This document shows positions 1 through 8,546 of a stretch of 35,471 bases of DNA, in pieces. The DNA lies in contig CANEUT010000001.1 of the NCBI GenBank assembly GCA_947441895.1, positions 1 to 35,471 on the forward strand. The letters run 5' to 3'. This stretch comes from Rickettsiales bacterium. Its GTDB lineage: Bacteria > Pseudomonadota > Alphaproteobacteria > Rickettsiales > UBA3002. The position numbers and the translations under genes are program-made. Position 1 is the first letter of the stretch; each line of letters starts with the position of its first letter. The notes under the pieces were generated by a model that worked only from the letters and a program-made list of their open reading frames with translations, made no database searches and had not been told where the DNA came from.

Positions 1-1275
1 GGCTTTCGCCCGGTCCAGCTCACTGCGGGCCACATCCATATCAAGCGCCTTTTCCCATTTCGCAATAAATAAAGTGGCCACGCCATTGCCAATCAGGTTC
101 GTCACCGAGCGCGCTTCCGCCATAAAACGGTCGATGGCAAAAATTTGCGCCAACGCAATGGTCAGCAATGCGGGTGGCATCAGATTCATGCTGGAAAGTG
201 TGGCGGCCAGCACAATGAAGGCGCTGCCCACCACCGCGGCGGCACCCTTCGACGTAATAATCATAATGCCAAGCAATGCCAGCTGATCGCCCACACTCAT
301 GGGTATATTGGTTGCCTGCGTGATAAAGATAGCGCCCATGGTAAGGTAAACCGCGGTGCCATCCAAATTAAAGGAATAGCCGGTGGGTATCACCAGCCCC
401 GCCACCGACTTTTTGCAGCCAAGTTTCGTCAATTTCTCAATCATTTGCGGCATCACCGTTTCCGAAGAACAAGTGCCCAGCACAATCACAATTTCTTCGC
501 GGATATAGCGCAGGAATGACCATAGCGACAGGCCAATCACCCGCATGATGACGCCCAGCACCACAAACACAAACAGAAGGCATGTCAGGTAAAATCCAAG
601 CATCAGGCTGAGCAACTTAAACAGCGAGCCAATACCATGTTCACCAATGGTGTAGGCCATGGCGCCAAATGCGCCAATGGGCGCCAGCTTCACAATCATA
701 TTCACAATACGGAAGAACATATGCGAAATCTGCTCAATCGCGTGCACAATAGGCTTGCCCGCCTGACCCATGCCCGCCAGCGCAAACGCACATAAAAGCG
801 ACACCAAAAGCACCTGCAAAATGCTGCCCTCCACAAAGGCAGAGGAAAACGTCTTCGGTATAATGCCAAGAATAAATCGGCTGACTGAACTGTCTTTGGC
901 ATTGGCAGTAATAGGCACGGCACCCTGCTCATGAGCAGTAGAACCCAGATTCATACCAACACCAGGCTGTTGAATATTCACCACCGCCAGACCAATCAGC
1001 ATGGCAAAAATGGTCATCACCATGAAGTAGCCAAGCGCTTTGGCGCCGGTGCTGCCCACCTGTTTGGCGCTGTCCGAGCCCGCCACCCCGTGGACAATGG
1101 TACAAAACACCACGGGTCCAATAATCATTTTAATTAAACTGATGAAGCCATCCGAAAGGGGCTTCATTTCCTGCCCCCATTCGGGCATGAAATGGCCCAA
1201 GGCAATGCCACCCACAATTGCCACCAGCACTTGAATATAAATCGACCGATACCAACTTTTTTTGGCAGCCATCAT
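1..1275 (-). CDS. dctA: C4-dicarboxylate:cation symporter, DctA type (3' end cut by window edge)
   Basis: Inner-membrane secondary transporter of the dicarboxylate/amino acid:cation symporter family, expected to import succinate, fumarate and malate. The frame is open from ATG at 1275 (a tandem ATG at 1272 is equally possible) to base 1, giving 425 residues; family members are about 420-450, so only the last few residues are missing. Visible family motifs in order: a Ser/Thr-rich re-entrant loop (GTCSSETVMPQM), the TM7 motif (GYSFNLDGTAVY), the second re-entrant loop (SKGAAAVVGSAFIVLAATL) and the TM8 motif (EARSVTNLIGNGVAT). These fit DctA better than glutamate carriers. No clear Shine-Dalgarno precedes the start. 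It is transcribed in the same direction as the RidA gene, 59 bp upstream. Confidence 0.9.
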   Translation of the reverse strand, partial: MMAAKKSWYRSIYIQVLVAIVGGIALGHFMPEWGQEMKPLSDGFISLIKMIIGPVVFCTIVHGVAGSDSAKQVGSTGAKALGYFMVMTIFAMLIGLAVVNIQQPGVGMNLGSTAHEQGAVPITANAKDSSVSRFILGIIPKTFSSAFVEGSILQVLLVSLLCAFALAGMGQAGKPIVHAIEQISHMFFRIVNMIVKLAPIGAFGAMAYTIGEHGIGSLFKLLSLMLGFYLTCLLFVFVVLGVIMRVIGLSLWSFLRYIREEIVIVLGTCSSETVMPQMIEKLTKLGCKKSVAGLVIPTGYSFNLDGTAVYLTMGAIFITQATNIPMSVGDQLALLGIMIITSKGAAAVVGSAFIVLAATLSSMNLMPPALLTIALAQIFAIDRFMAEARSVTNLIGNGVATLFIAKWEKALDMDVARSELDRAKA

Positions 1276-1334
1276 GTATATGCTTTCATAACAAAGGGGG
1301 CAGAAGACCTTGATTGGACGCTACAAAAAGTGGC

Positions 1335-1799
1335 TTATTTCAGCTCAAACGTGGCATCCACCTCAACGGCCACGCCAAACGGCAAGCCGCTAACACCCAC
1401 TGCAAAGCGGGCATGTTTACCAGCATCACCCATCAGGTTCACCATCAAATCCGAGGCGCCATTGGCAACTTTCGGGTGGTCGGTGAAATCATCCGGCGCG
1501 TTCACGAATACGCCCAGGCGAATCAGCTTGCTGATTTTGCTTAAATCGCCGCCAAGAATTTTGCTGACATGGGCCAGCACGTTAATGGTGCACAATTTGG
1601 CACAATCTTGACCTTGCTCGATGGTGAACTCGCGGCCCACTTTACCAATAAACTGCGGCTTGCCGCCTTCCATGGGCAACTGACCCGACACATATAACGT
1701 TTTACCCGAAATATTACAGGGCACATAATTGGCAGCCGGCAGGCTTACTTCCGGAAGGGTGATGCCCAGTTCTTTGAGTTTGCTTGTAATATCGGTCAT
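1335..1799 (-). CDS. RidA-family (YjgF/YER057c/UK114) protein, long form
   Basis: The 154-residue product belongs to the RidA superfamily, whose best-known members hydrolyse reactive enamine/imine intermediates made by PLP enzymes. It is longer than classical RidA (about 128 residues) and resembles the 150-residue alphaproteobacterial branch. Support: an N-terminal segment with LYVSGQLP, a central segment with LGVFVNAPDDF, and a C-terminal HARFAVGVSGLP followed by VAVEVDATFE. The Arg in HAR lies where the substrate-binding Arg of RidA is found. AGGAG seven bases upstream of ATG 1799 supports the start. The biochemical activity of this branch is less certain than for RidA itself, so I give no gene symbol. 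Confidence 0.85.
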   Translation of the reverse strand: MTDITSKLKELGITLPEVSLPAANYVPCNISGKTLYVSGQLPMEGGKPQFIGKVGREFTIEQGQDCAKLCTINVLAHVSKILGGDLSKISKLIRLGVFVNAPDDFTDHPKVANGASDLMVNLMGDAGKHARFAVGVSGLPFGVAVEVDATFELK

Positions 1800-1893
1800 T
1801 TTTGGCTCCTGATGGTGCGTTTGATTGCCTTCCTAGTAACCTCGGCTGCACATCATGGCAATGGTTTTCTGGAAACGAGGCCAGCAGGACGAA

Positions 1894-1980
1894 CTGCGTA
1901 GCGCTTTACGGCGCGAGCCGGAGCGTTAGCGAACGAGGGGGTTTGGGGGCGGTTTCGCCCCCACGCGGCGGTGCCGCAAT
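1894..1980 (+). repeat. Palindromic intergenic repeat, copy A (right half only)
   Basis: Bases 1896-1941 match 28133-28178 (copy D) at 45 of 46 positions. They are followed by a perfect 7-bp hairpin, GGGGGCG (1945-1951), loop GTTT, CGCCCCC (1956-1962), then a short GC hairpin. The left arm found in other copies is absent. It lies between ridA and the virB promoter region. The rest of 1800-2164 shows only the regulatory array listed next and two copies of GGTAAAAAT (1992-2000 and 2012-2020, 20 bp apart). Confidence 0.85.
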
Positions 1981-2039
1981 TAAATATTTGTGGTAAAAAT
2001 GCAGAACAAAAGGTAAAAATAATGACGTTTTAATAAACT

Positions 2040-2083
2040 TTGTCACAAAGCTGTAACAAAACTGTAACAAAACTGTGATAATG
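2040..2083 (+). promoter_or_regulatory. Four contiguous 11-bp direct repeats upstream of virB2, resembling two tandem Pho boxes
   Basis: The four 11-mers are TTGTCACAAAG (2040-2050), CTGTAACAAAA (2051-2061), CTGTAACAAAA (2062-2072) and CTGTGATAATG (2073-2083). The PhoB half-site consensus is CTGTCAT followed by four A/T bases, repeated every 11 bp, and each unit here keeps the TGT core and an A-rich spacer. A weak -10 candidate (AATTAA, 2096-2101) follows the last unit at the distance expected if that unit replaces a -35 box. An alternative is another OmpR-family regulator, such as the ChvI/BvrR type. The array is seen directly; PhoB binding is inferred. Confidence 0.6.
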
Positions 2084-2164
2084 GTTAACGACGGCAATTA
2101 AAGCGCCGCAAACTGGGGATCAACCCCGGCGGTACCAACGACTAAAACAGAGGATGGAGTGATT

Positions 2165-2521
2165 ATGAAGACGATCATGAATACAGAAAAAATGATGAGC
2201 CTAGCATGGTGTATGGTGCTGGCCTATGCAGCCTGCTTAATTCCAATGGATGTGTTAGCTAGCAGTGTTAGTGTGAATATCAATGGCGGCGGTGGCGGTG
2301 ATAGCGCGACCATCGGCGGCTTGCTCTGCCGCGTGGCCGACTGGTTCACCGGCTCGGTTGGTCAAGGTATCGCCACCCTTGCCATTATTGTGATCGGTAT
2401 CGGCGCCTTGATGGGTAAAGTATCGTGGGGTATGGCCATCATCGTGGGTATCGGCGTGGCCGTTATCTTCGGTGCACCAACCATCGTGCAAGAGCTTTCG
2501 GGCAACCAAAGCGGTTGCTAA
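2165..2521 (+). CDS. virB2: VirB2-like major pilin of the type IV secretion system
   Basis: A 118-residue prepilin expected to be processed and assembled into the secretion pilus. The N-terminus has a hydrophobic signal peptide ending near MDVLAS. A glycine-rich stretch (NINGGGGGDS) follows, then two hydrophobic helices (about residues 70-85 and 90-108) separated by a short GKVSWG loop, the classic TrbC/VirB2 layout. I chose ATG 2165 over GTG 2159 because GGAG (2156-2159) lies five bases before it. Two cysteines occur, near the first helix and at the C-terminus. It is first in the cluster, directly after the 11-bp repeat array and before a strong hairpin, which would favour higher pilin expression than downstream genes. 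Confidence 0.8.
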   Translation: MKTIMNTEKMMSLAWCMVLAYAACLIPMDVLASSVSVNINGGGGGDSATIGGLLCRVADWFTGSVGQGIATLAIIVIGIGALMGKVSWGMAIIVGIGVAVIFGAPTIVQELSGNQSGC

Positions 2522-2539
2522 CGCTGAGTTGAATAAAAT

Positions 2540-2573
2540 GAGGCGCATCTTCACCGTGGGTGGGATGCGCCTC
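2540..2573 (+). terminator. Hairpin between virB2 and virB4 (attenuator or mRNA-stabilising stem)
   Basis: A perfect 10-bp inverted repeat, GAGGCGCATC (2540-2549) and GATGCGCCTC (2564-2573), with a 14-base loop. Only TT and C-rich sequence follows, so full termination is unlikely. It could attenuate read-through into virB4 or protect the virB2 message. The remaining bases up to virB4 (2574-2658) hold a weaker imperfect hairpin (2619-2644). Confidence 0.6.
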
Positions 2574-2658
2574 TTCCCTATACATAAAAACGAGTGAATA
2601 AATTAGGCAAACGGCGGCTTATTCTATCGCAAATGCGCGAATAAAAACTTAGGTCGGC

Positions 2659-5085
2659 ATGGCTTCCAAACATGATACGCTGAAACAACGCGCTGCCAAC
2701 CCCAAAGGGGGCGCCCCTTCCTTTTTAAACAAATCTGGCAAAAAACCACGTGATTTGGAATCCTTCCGTGATATTTCCGATGATGTCATCGAGTCCGATT
2801 TTCTTCCCTATGCCTGCCTGTTCGACCCCAGCACCATTGCCACCAAAGATGGCGAGCTGCTGCAAATCATAAAAATCACCGGCCTTGGGTTCGACGCCAA
2901 AATACAGGGTGATTTGCGTGCCGCCATTCGCCGCACCATCAAAGAATATATTCCCAATACCGACTATGCCATTTGGCTGACCACCTTGCGCCGCAAGCAA
3001 GTGCTAACGGGGCACGCCCATTTCGCCGATAAATTCTCGGGCCAGCTCGACGAAGCATGGCGTGCCAGCCACCCTATTTCGGCATCCTACGTCAATGAGC
3101 TTTACATCACCCTGGTAAAAGCGGGTGATGCCTCCAGCTTACGCAGTCTGAAAACCATCGCCCAAAGCCTTTGGCCACCGCGTGACACGGCCATTCGTCA
3201 ACAACAACTGGCCACCGCACTGGGTGAGCTTTGCGCCACCAGCGCAAACCTGCTCGCGCAATGGAAGCCCTTTGGCGCACGCATGCTAACAACCGTTGAG
3301 CGCGACGGCATTTTTTATGGTGAGCATATCGAGTTTCTGGAGAAGCTGATTAACCTTGAAGAGCGCCCCATGGCGCTGCCGCTGCGCGATTTATCGCAAG
3401 TGCTGACCTCGGGCGAAATCACCTTCGGTCATAATGCCATGGAGGTGCGCACCGCCGATGGTCATCGCCGCTTTGCTGCCATCCTCAGCCTAAAGGAATA
3501 TAAAGAATCAACACTGGCAGGCATCGACCAGTTTTTGGAAATTCCCTGCGAGCTGATTGTCAGCCAGTGCTTTGATTTTATTGGCGCCAAACAAGCCCGT
3601 GAATCCTACGAGAAACAGGCGCGCTATCTGGGCATGAGTGGTGATAAAGAACTCGCCAAATGGATGGAAATCGACCGGCTGATGCAAGATCACACCGCTA
3701 CCGAAAAAGCCTTCGGCCAGCAGCAAACCAGCATTTTTCTCATTGGCCCCACCCTCGCCCAGGTCGAGGGCAATGTAAAAATGGTGCAACGATCATTGTC
3801 GCGCCTTGGCATGGTAGTGGTGCGCGAAGATTTGCGGTTCGAGGAATGTTACTGGGCGCAGCTGCCGGCCAATTTCAGCTTTATTGCCCGCAACAAATCC
3901 ATCGATACCGACCATCTGGCAGGCTTTGCCAATTTACAGGCCGCCCCCATGGGCAATGCCGCAGGCTCCCCTTGGGGGCCGCCCGTCAGCTTGTTTACCA
4001 CCTTGCAAGATGCGCCGTATTTTTTCAATTTCCACAGCAACGGGGCACCCAATCAAGGTGCCCACAATATTATTTTAGGCCGCCCAAACACGGGACGTAC
4101 CACCCTCACCCATTTTCTGTTGGCCCAAGCCCGCAAGCTTCCCGTTTCCATCTGGTATGTCGATGCACACGGGCGATCCGCCCCCGCCATCAGCGCCATG
4201 GGCGGCACCACCGTCACTCCTGGCAGCGCCAGTTGTAAACTCAACCCCTTTCATTTACCCGAAACACCTGCCAACCGTGATTTTCTGGCGCTATGGGTTT
4301 CCACCCTCATCGATCCATACGGGGCACAACTGACCCAAAGCTCGTTTGCCTTTTTCCAATCACTCATCGACCAAATGCTGGCTTTGCCACGCGCCGCGCG
4401 GCGGCTTTCAGCCCTGCTACCCATCGTGCGCGAGGCCGACGGCGTGCTGGCAAACAGTCTGCAGCGTTTTTGTGCCGGTGGGCAATATGGCGAATTATTC
4501 GACATGCCCGAAGACCAATTCAAACCCGCGCCGCTTATCAGCTGGGACATCAGCCGCTGGATGAATGACCCCAATGCCAGCATTCCCCTTGCTGGATATG
4601 TGCTGCACCGACTCACCGGTGCGCTAGACGGCAAGCCAACCCTCATCGTGCTGGATGAAGGCTTCCGCTTGCTTAACACGCCACTTTTTGCACCCCGCGC
4701 CGCCAATTGGCTCGACTATCTTACCCAGAATAATGCGGCGGCCATGCTCACCACCGATGCTATTGTCGATAGCGGATCCACCATGTTCAGTGCCGCAGTC
4801 AGCGCCCGCGCCGCCACTATTTTTGCCATGCCCGATAGCAACATTGAGTCGGAATATATGACGGGTTTTGGCCTCACCGATACCGAAGTCTCTTCACTTA
4901 ACTACATCGATGCAAGGCAACGCCAGGTCTTCATGAAACGTGGAAGCGAAGGGTTGGTGCTGAAAATGAATTTGGCCGGACTGAATGCCACCACCCTTGC
5001 CACACTTAGTGGCCGCCCCGCAAAACCCTCGCCCACCGCCGCCGACACACTGGCCGCCCTCATGAGCGGAAAGGCGATCGCATGA
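2659..5085 (+). CDS. virB4: VirB4-family type IV secretion ATPase with a non-canonical Walker A (Lys to Arg)
   Basis: VirB4 is the large inner-membrane ATPase that powers pilus assembly and substrate transfer. The 808-residue length is normal. The N-terminal CagE/TrbE/VirB domain is recognisable (LPYACLFDPSTIATKDGELLQ), as is the C-terminal RecA-like domain. The Walker A loop at residues 474-482 reads GRPNTGRTT, with Arg480 (codon CGT, 4096-4098) where Lys is nearly invariant. Walker B (LIVLDEGFRLL, D666 E667) is intact, and the downstream VirB4 motif ARAATIFAMPDS is present. The gene overlaps virB6 by four bases (ATGA). The start at 2659 has only a weak AGG upstream. Arg in Walker A usually weakens ATP hydrolysis, so this copy may be a structural or altered ATPase. 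Rickettsial systems are known to carry a second, divergent VirB4; no second copy is in the window. Confidence 0.92.
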   Translation: MASKHDTLKQRAANPKGGAPSFLNKSGKKPRDLESFRDISDDVIESDFLPYACLFDPSTIATKDGELLQIIKITGLGFDAKIQGDLRAAIRRTIKEYIPNTDYAIWLTTLRRKQVLTGHAHFADKFSGQLDEAWRASHPISASYVNELYITLVKAGDASSLRSLKTIAQSLWPPRDTAIRQQQLATALGELCATSANLLAQWKPFGARMLTTVERDGIFYGEHIEFLEKLINLEERPMALPLRDLSQVLTSGEITFGHNAMEVRTADGHRRFAAILSLKEYKESTLAGIDQFLEIPCELIVSQCFDFIGAKQARESYEKQARYLGMSGDKELAKWMEIDRLMQDHTATEKAFGQQQTSIFLIGPTLAQVEGNVKMVQRSLSRLGMVVVREDLRFEECYWAQLPANFSFIARNKSIDTDHLAGFANLQAAPMGNAAGSPWGPPVSLFTTLQDAPYFFNFHSNGAPNQGAHNIILGRPNTGRTTLTHFLLAQARKLPVSIWYVDAHGRSAPAISAMGGTTVTPGSASCKLNPFHLPETPANRDFLALWVSTLIDPYGAQLTQSSFAFFQSLIDQMLALPRAARRLSALLPIVREADGVLANSLQRFCAGGQYGELFDMPEDQFKPAPLISWDISRWMNDPNASIPLAGYVLHRLTGALDGKPTLIVLDEGFRLLNTPLFAPRAANWLDYLTQNNAAAMLTTDAIVDSGSTMFSAAVSARAATIFAMPDSNIESEYMTGFGLTDTEVSSLNYIDARQRQVFMKRGSEGLVLKMNLAGLNATTLATLSGRPAKPSPTAADTLAALMSGKAIA

Positions 5086-6848
5086 CAGATCTGCGCACGG
5101 TGGACATCACTCGCATTCTTTTTGTCGCTTTTTTAGCGGCAGTTGGTGTGTGGCTTACGGCAGATATGGCCTTCGCAGAAGCTGGTGGGGCTGTCGCAGG
5201 TCCGGTTGGATCGGCTGGCAACTTCAGTTGCAGCGGCAGCAGCGCCACGGGCCATCTCTACAGTTCGGGTGTCAGCTGCCCCGCCACCATTACCAAAAAC
5301 AATATTTTCACCTTCCTCATCTGCAACATGGAGCAGCTTTCCAGCAATCTCATGGGGCAAATGTTCTGCGGCATGATTCATGATTTAACCCCCGCCGTCA
5401 TGAGTGTGCTGGTGCTTTCTGTGCTGTTTTTCGGCATCTCATTCACCATCGGCATTGTGCCCATGCAGGCCAAAGAGTTTATGGTTTATCTGCTGAAATT
5501 CGCCTGCGTGTTTGTTTTCGCCACCAAGGCTGATTATTTAGTTAATTTCGGTTACAAAATTCTCATTACCGGCGTGCGTGATGGGGTGGCCACCGCCGTC
5601 AGCGCCCTTTATCCCAACCCATTGGCCAGCGCCAATGCCGCCGCGGTGGTCGCCGCTGGTAATGGCGCCGAAATGTATGGCTATCTTGATAAATTTCTGG
5701 GCAAGGCCATGTCATTCGCCACCGACTATGTGGGCGTTCCCAAAGACGGCACCCGCGACGGCGAATTGTGCAAAAATGCCGTGTTTGCCGGACTGGCCAT
5801 TATGGCGATTGTCTTCCCGCCCATTTTTTATATCGCCATTATGATTCTTTTTAAGGTGGCCCTCACCTTTTTGCGCGCCATTTTTGGCTATGTTTATGCG
5901 CTGGTGGGCATTGCCTTCTTGCTGACGCTCGCACCGTTTTTTCTGTCGTTCTACCTGTTCAGATCCACCCGCCCCTTCTTCGAGAAATGGATTGGGTATC
6001 TCATTTCAATGACCCTGCAAATGGTCATCGTCTTTGCCTTCCTTGCCTTCATTCTCACCATCGACGTGAAACATATTTCCGACAGCTTGCCCAACATTAT
6101 TATGTACAATGACGACAGCAAACCCGAAACCACATCGTTCCGTTTCCCATGGGAATATTGCACCTTGTGTAAATTTACAGTGGTCGACAGAAACCCCGAT
6201 GGCACCGCAAGCAACACACCCTTCAGCGGCAACTCGGCCGAGCTTATCAGCAAAGGCATGATGGTCTGCGTGCTGGAAAACGGCAAAAAAGTACCTATTG
6301 GCCCAGGCGATGGATTATCGCCGGTAGGGAAAAAAGGCCCAGACGGTAAAGTCATCTTAAAAGACCCTACGAAGCCCGAATCACCGACCAACCCGCCAGC
6401 CTCTTACGAAATGCCAAGTAGTGAGGCCATGGACAATCTGTTTAGCTTCGCCACCAAAGGGTTATTGTCGTTGTTTGTGCTGGCATTTTTGGTGGATGCC
6501 TTGCTCAGTTACACGGCATCGCTTGCTCAAATGCTATCCAGTGCCGGCGCCATGTACACGCCGCAACTGGGCGGCGGCTATGCGCGCTATCCGGTGGCAG
6601 ATGTACCCGGCTCCACCCTTATTGAGAACGCAGGTGAGCAATTCAGGGAAGGCTATCAGATGGGGTCGAATACCATCGAAGCCACCTCACAAGGCCTCAA
6701 AGACAGTTTCGAGGGCATGGTAATGGGAACCCGAACAAGGACCGATGCTCAGGGCAACGTAACAACAACTCCCGTTGAAGGTGGCGGCATCACCGGCTCC
6801 TTTGCTGCATGGCTCAGCAACCCCAACCGCGATTATAGCGGCCACTAA
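5082..6848 (+). CDS. virB6: VirB6/TrbL-family inner-membrane channel protein
   Basis: VirB6 is the polytopic inner-membrane component of the translocation channel. The 588-residue product has an N-terminal hydrophobic segment (about residues 9-27) ending in ADMAFA, then a Cys-containing loop with FLICNMEQL, and two groups of membrane segments (about residues 100-300 and 450-480). Between them is a hydrophilic, probably periplasmic loop of about 130 residues (roughly 330-450) rich in Pro and Gly. The extended loop and the CNM-containing motif before the first core helix resemble Rickettsiales VirB6 proteins. ATG overlaps the virB4 stop codon, indicating translational coupling. The C-terminal 80 residues are hydrophilic. 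The 121-bp gap to virB8 contains no gene. Confidence 0.85.
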   Translation: MTDLRTVDITRILFVAFLAAVGVWLTADMAFAEAGGAVAGPVGSAGNFSCSGSSATGHLYSSGVSCPATITKNNIFTFLICNMEQLSSNLMGQMFCGMIHDLTPAVMSVLVLSVLFFGISFTIGIVPMQAKEFMVYLLKFACVFVFATKADYLVNFGYKILITGVRDGVATAVSALYPNPLASANAAAVVAAGNGAEMYGYLDKFLGKAMSFATDYVGVPKDGTRDGELCKNAVFAGLAIMAIVFPPIFYIAIMILFKVALTFLRAIFGYVYALVGIAFLLTLAPFFLSFYLFRSTRPFFEKWIGYLISMTLQMVIVFAFLAFILTIDVKHISDSLPNIIMYNDDSKPETTSFRFPWEYCTLCKFTVVDRNPDGTASNTPFSGNSAELISKGMMVCVLENGKKVPIGPGDGLSPVGKKGPDGKVILKDPTKPESPTNPPASYEMPSSEAMDNLFSFATKGLLSLFVLAFLVDALLSYTASLAQMLSSAGAMYTPQLGGGYARYPVADVPGSTLIENAGEQFREGYQMGSNTIEATSQGLKDSFEGMVMGTRTRTDAQGNVTTTPVEGGGITGSFAAWLSNPNRDYSGH

Positions 6849-6969
6849 TTTTGTTTGCTTCCGGTTGATCTGCTGACATCTGAATAACTCATCCACACTG
6901 CTTGCAATCTGCTAAACCCCAGATATAGTCACACGCTGATCTATTACCCACTACATCACGTGGTATTTA

Positions 6970-7680
6970 TTGGTGTTTAAGCGGTCACAGCACGATGTCT
7001 CGGAAGGTTCCAAACACTGGTATCAAGACCGGTATCAACACGTGCTTACCCAGCGCAACGTATTGGCCCTCATTGCACTGGTGGCCCTGCTTACTGCACT
7101 GGTGTCGGTATTTATTGTCATGCGCATTGCGCCGCTCAAATCGGTCGAACCCTACCTGCTCGAGATCGATGAAAAAACCGGCGTCACCCAACGAGTGAAC
7201 CCCGTCAGCCGCGAAGAATATGCGGCCAGTGAAGCGGTCGACCGCTATTTCACCTCCATGTATCTACGTGTGCGCGAAAGCTATAACTTCAGCATTTTAC
7301 GCTACAACTACAACATTGTGCGGTTGATGAGCACCCCCGACGTTTTCTATAGTTTCCGCCGTCTGGCTGACCCCGCAAACCCCGAAAGCCCGGCCGGACG
7401 ACTTCAAACCACTGGCCAGCGCGATATTAAAATCAAGTCCATCAGCTACATCAGCAATCCGCTTGCGCAAGGCCAGAAGGTCAGTGCAACTGCCTCGAAA
7501 ATTATGCAGGCGCGCATTACCACAACCGACACCTCGCCCAACCAGGCCGACATCATCCAACAATGGGTGGTGACAGTCACATTTGAATATGCAAACCTGA
7601 ACCTGAACGAAGCCGAACAGCTGCTCAACCCCATTGGCTACACCGTCACCTCCTACCAAATTCACCGCGAGATCAACTAA
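6970..7680 (+). CDS. virB8: VirB8 inner-membrane scaffold protein
   Basis: VirB8 is a bitopic inner-membrane protein with a periplasmic NTF2-like domain that nucleates the secretion channel. The 236-residue product has a short cytoplasmic N-terminus, one membrane helix (about residues 31-52, NVLALIALVALLTALVSVFI) and a periplasmic domain. Conserved elements include VEPYLLEIDEKTG, an RESYN motif and the C-terminal LNPIGYTVTSYQIHRE. No ATG start is available: the frame begins with TTG 6970 or GTG 6973, neither with a clear Shine-Dalgarno, and an in-frame stop lies at 6937. Its stop overlaps the virB9 start by one base (TAATG). Confidence 0.9.
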   Translation: MVFKRSQHDVSEGSKHWYQDRYQHVLTQRNVLALIALVALLTALVSVFIVMRIAPLKSVEPYLLEIDEKTGVTQRVNPVSREEYAASEAVDRYFTSMYLRVRESYNFSILRYNYNIVRLMSTPDVFYSFRRLADPANPESPAGRLQTTGQRDIKIKSISYISNPLAQGQKVSATASKIMQARITTTDTSPNQADIIQQWVVTVTFEYANLNLNEAEQLLNPIGYTVTSYQIHREIN

Positions 7681-8546
7681 TGAAACATCGCACGTTACAT
7701 GGTCACATTCTTCAGCTTTTAGCCGCGCTGGCGCTTCTTTTTTCTGCCTCAGCAACCTTAGCCGGTCAGCCCATAACCACCGATAGCCGCATAAAAACGT
7801 TCGTTTATAATGCCAATGAAGTGTTCAGCATCACCACCCATTATGGCTATCAAAGCAATGTGGAATTTGGTCAGAAAGAATCCATCGAAACCGTATCGGT
7901 GGGTGACCGCGTGGGTTGGCAAATTATTCCGGCGGGGCGCCGCCTGTTCATTCGCGCCATGGAAGAAAATGCGCACACCAATATGACCATCATCACCAAC
8001 CAGCGCTCCTACCAGTTTGATTTGCGCTCCTCCAGTGCCGACGCCGTGTTCGGTAGCGAAGAGCTTACCTATGTGGTACGTTTCTTTTATTCCGATGATG
8101 TATCGAGCGGCGCACCCATGCCAACCACCTATGTCAGCGATGTCAGCCCCATCGCCTCGCAGCAAGGCAGCTATGCCTCGGCACCCGTTTATCCTGTTGC
8201 ATCGGGCGTTATTGCTCCGGCACCCACGCCTCGCAGCGCTGCGCCTGTGACGAATGTGGCAAATGTGGCGCCCGTCTCCAGTGTCAATTACCGCTATACC
8301 TATAGCGGTCCGAACGATATTGCGCCGGTAAAAATCTATGATGATGGCCGCAGCACCTATTTCAAATTCACCGGCAACAGCAATCCACGCGTGGCTGTTA
8401 TTACCGCCCGTGGCGAAACGCTCGATGTTCCGGTTCGCCGTACCAATGACGGGCTGGTCGTGGTCGATGTGGTGGCGCCGCGCTTCAGCATCAACCAGTC
8501 GGGCCGGCAAGTGGTGGTCTATAACGAAGCGGGCGGAGTGCTGTAA
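7680..8546 (+). CDS. virB9: VirB9 outer-membrane core-complex protein
   Basis: VirB9 forms, with VirB10 and normally VirB7, the outer-membrane core complex. The 288-residue product starts with a signal peptide (MKHRTLHGHILQ, hydrophobic core, cleavage near TLAG). The N-terminal domain holds GYQSNVEFGQKE and the motif GDRVGWQIIPAGRRLFIR, typical of VirB9/TrbG. A Pro/Ala/Val-rich linker (about residues 150-195) follows. The C-terminal domain contains YSGPNDIAPVKIYDDGRSTYFKF split as usual around a Tyr-Phe strand, plus SGRQVVVYNE near the end. It overlaps virB8 and virB10 by one base each. No VirB7 lipoprotein gene is found next to it, so its usual partner is either elsewhere or absent. Confidence 0.92.
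   Translation: MKHRTLHGHILQLLAALALLFSASATLAGQPITTDSRIKTFVYNANEVFSITTHYGYQSNVEFGQKESIETVSVGDRVGWQIIPAGRRLFIRAMEENAHTNMTIITNQRSYQFDLRSSSADAVFGSEELTYVVRFFYSDDVSSGAPMPTTYVSDVSPIASQQGSYASAPVYPVASGVIAPAPTPRSAAPVTNVANVAPVSSVNYRYTYSGPNDIAPVKIYDDGRSTYFKFTGNSNPRVAVITARGETLDVPVRRTNDGLVVVDVVAPRFSINQSGRQVVVYNEAGGVL

Noticed and set aside
1906..2097. Short open frame on the minus strand over repeat copy A
   Set aside because: It reads through the repeat and the regulatory array; no homology or start signal.
2085..2101. CtrA-like TTAA pair near the virB2 promoter
   Set aside because: Spacing between the two TTAA motifs is nine bases instead of seven, so it does not fit the CtrA site.
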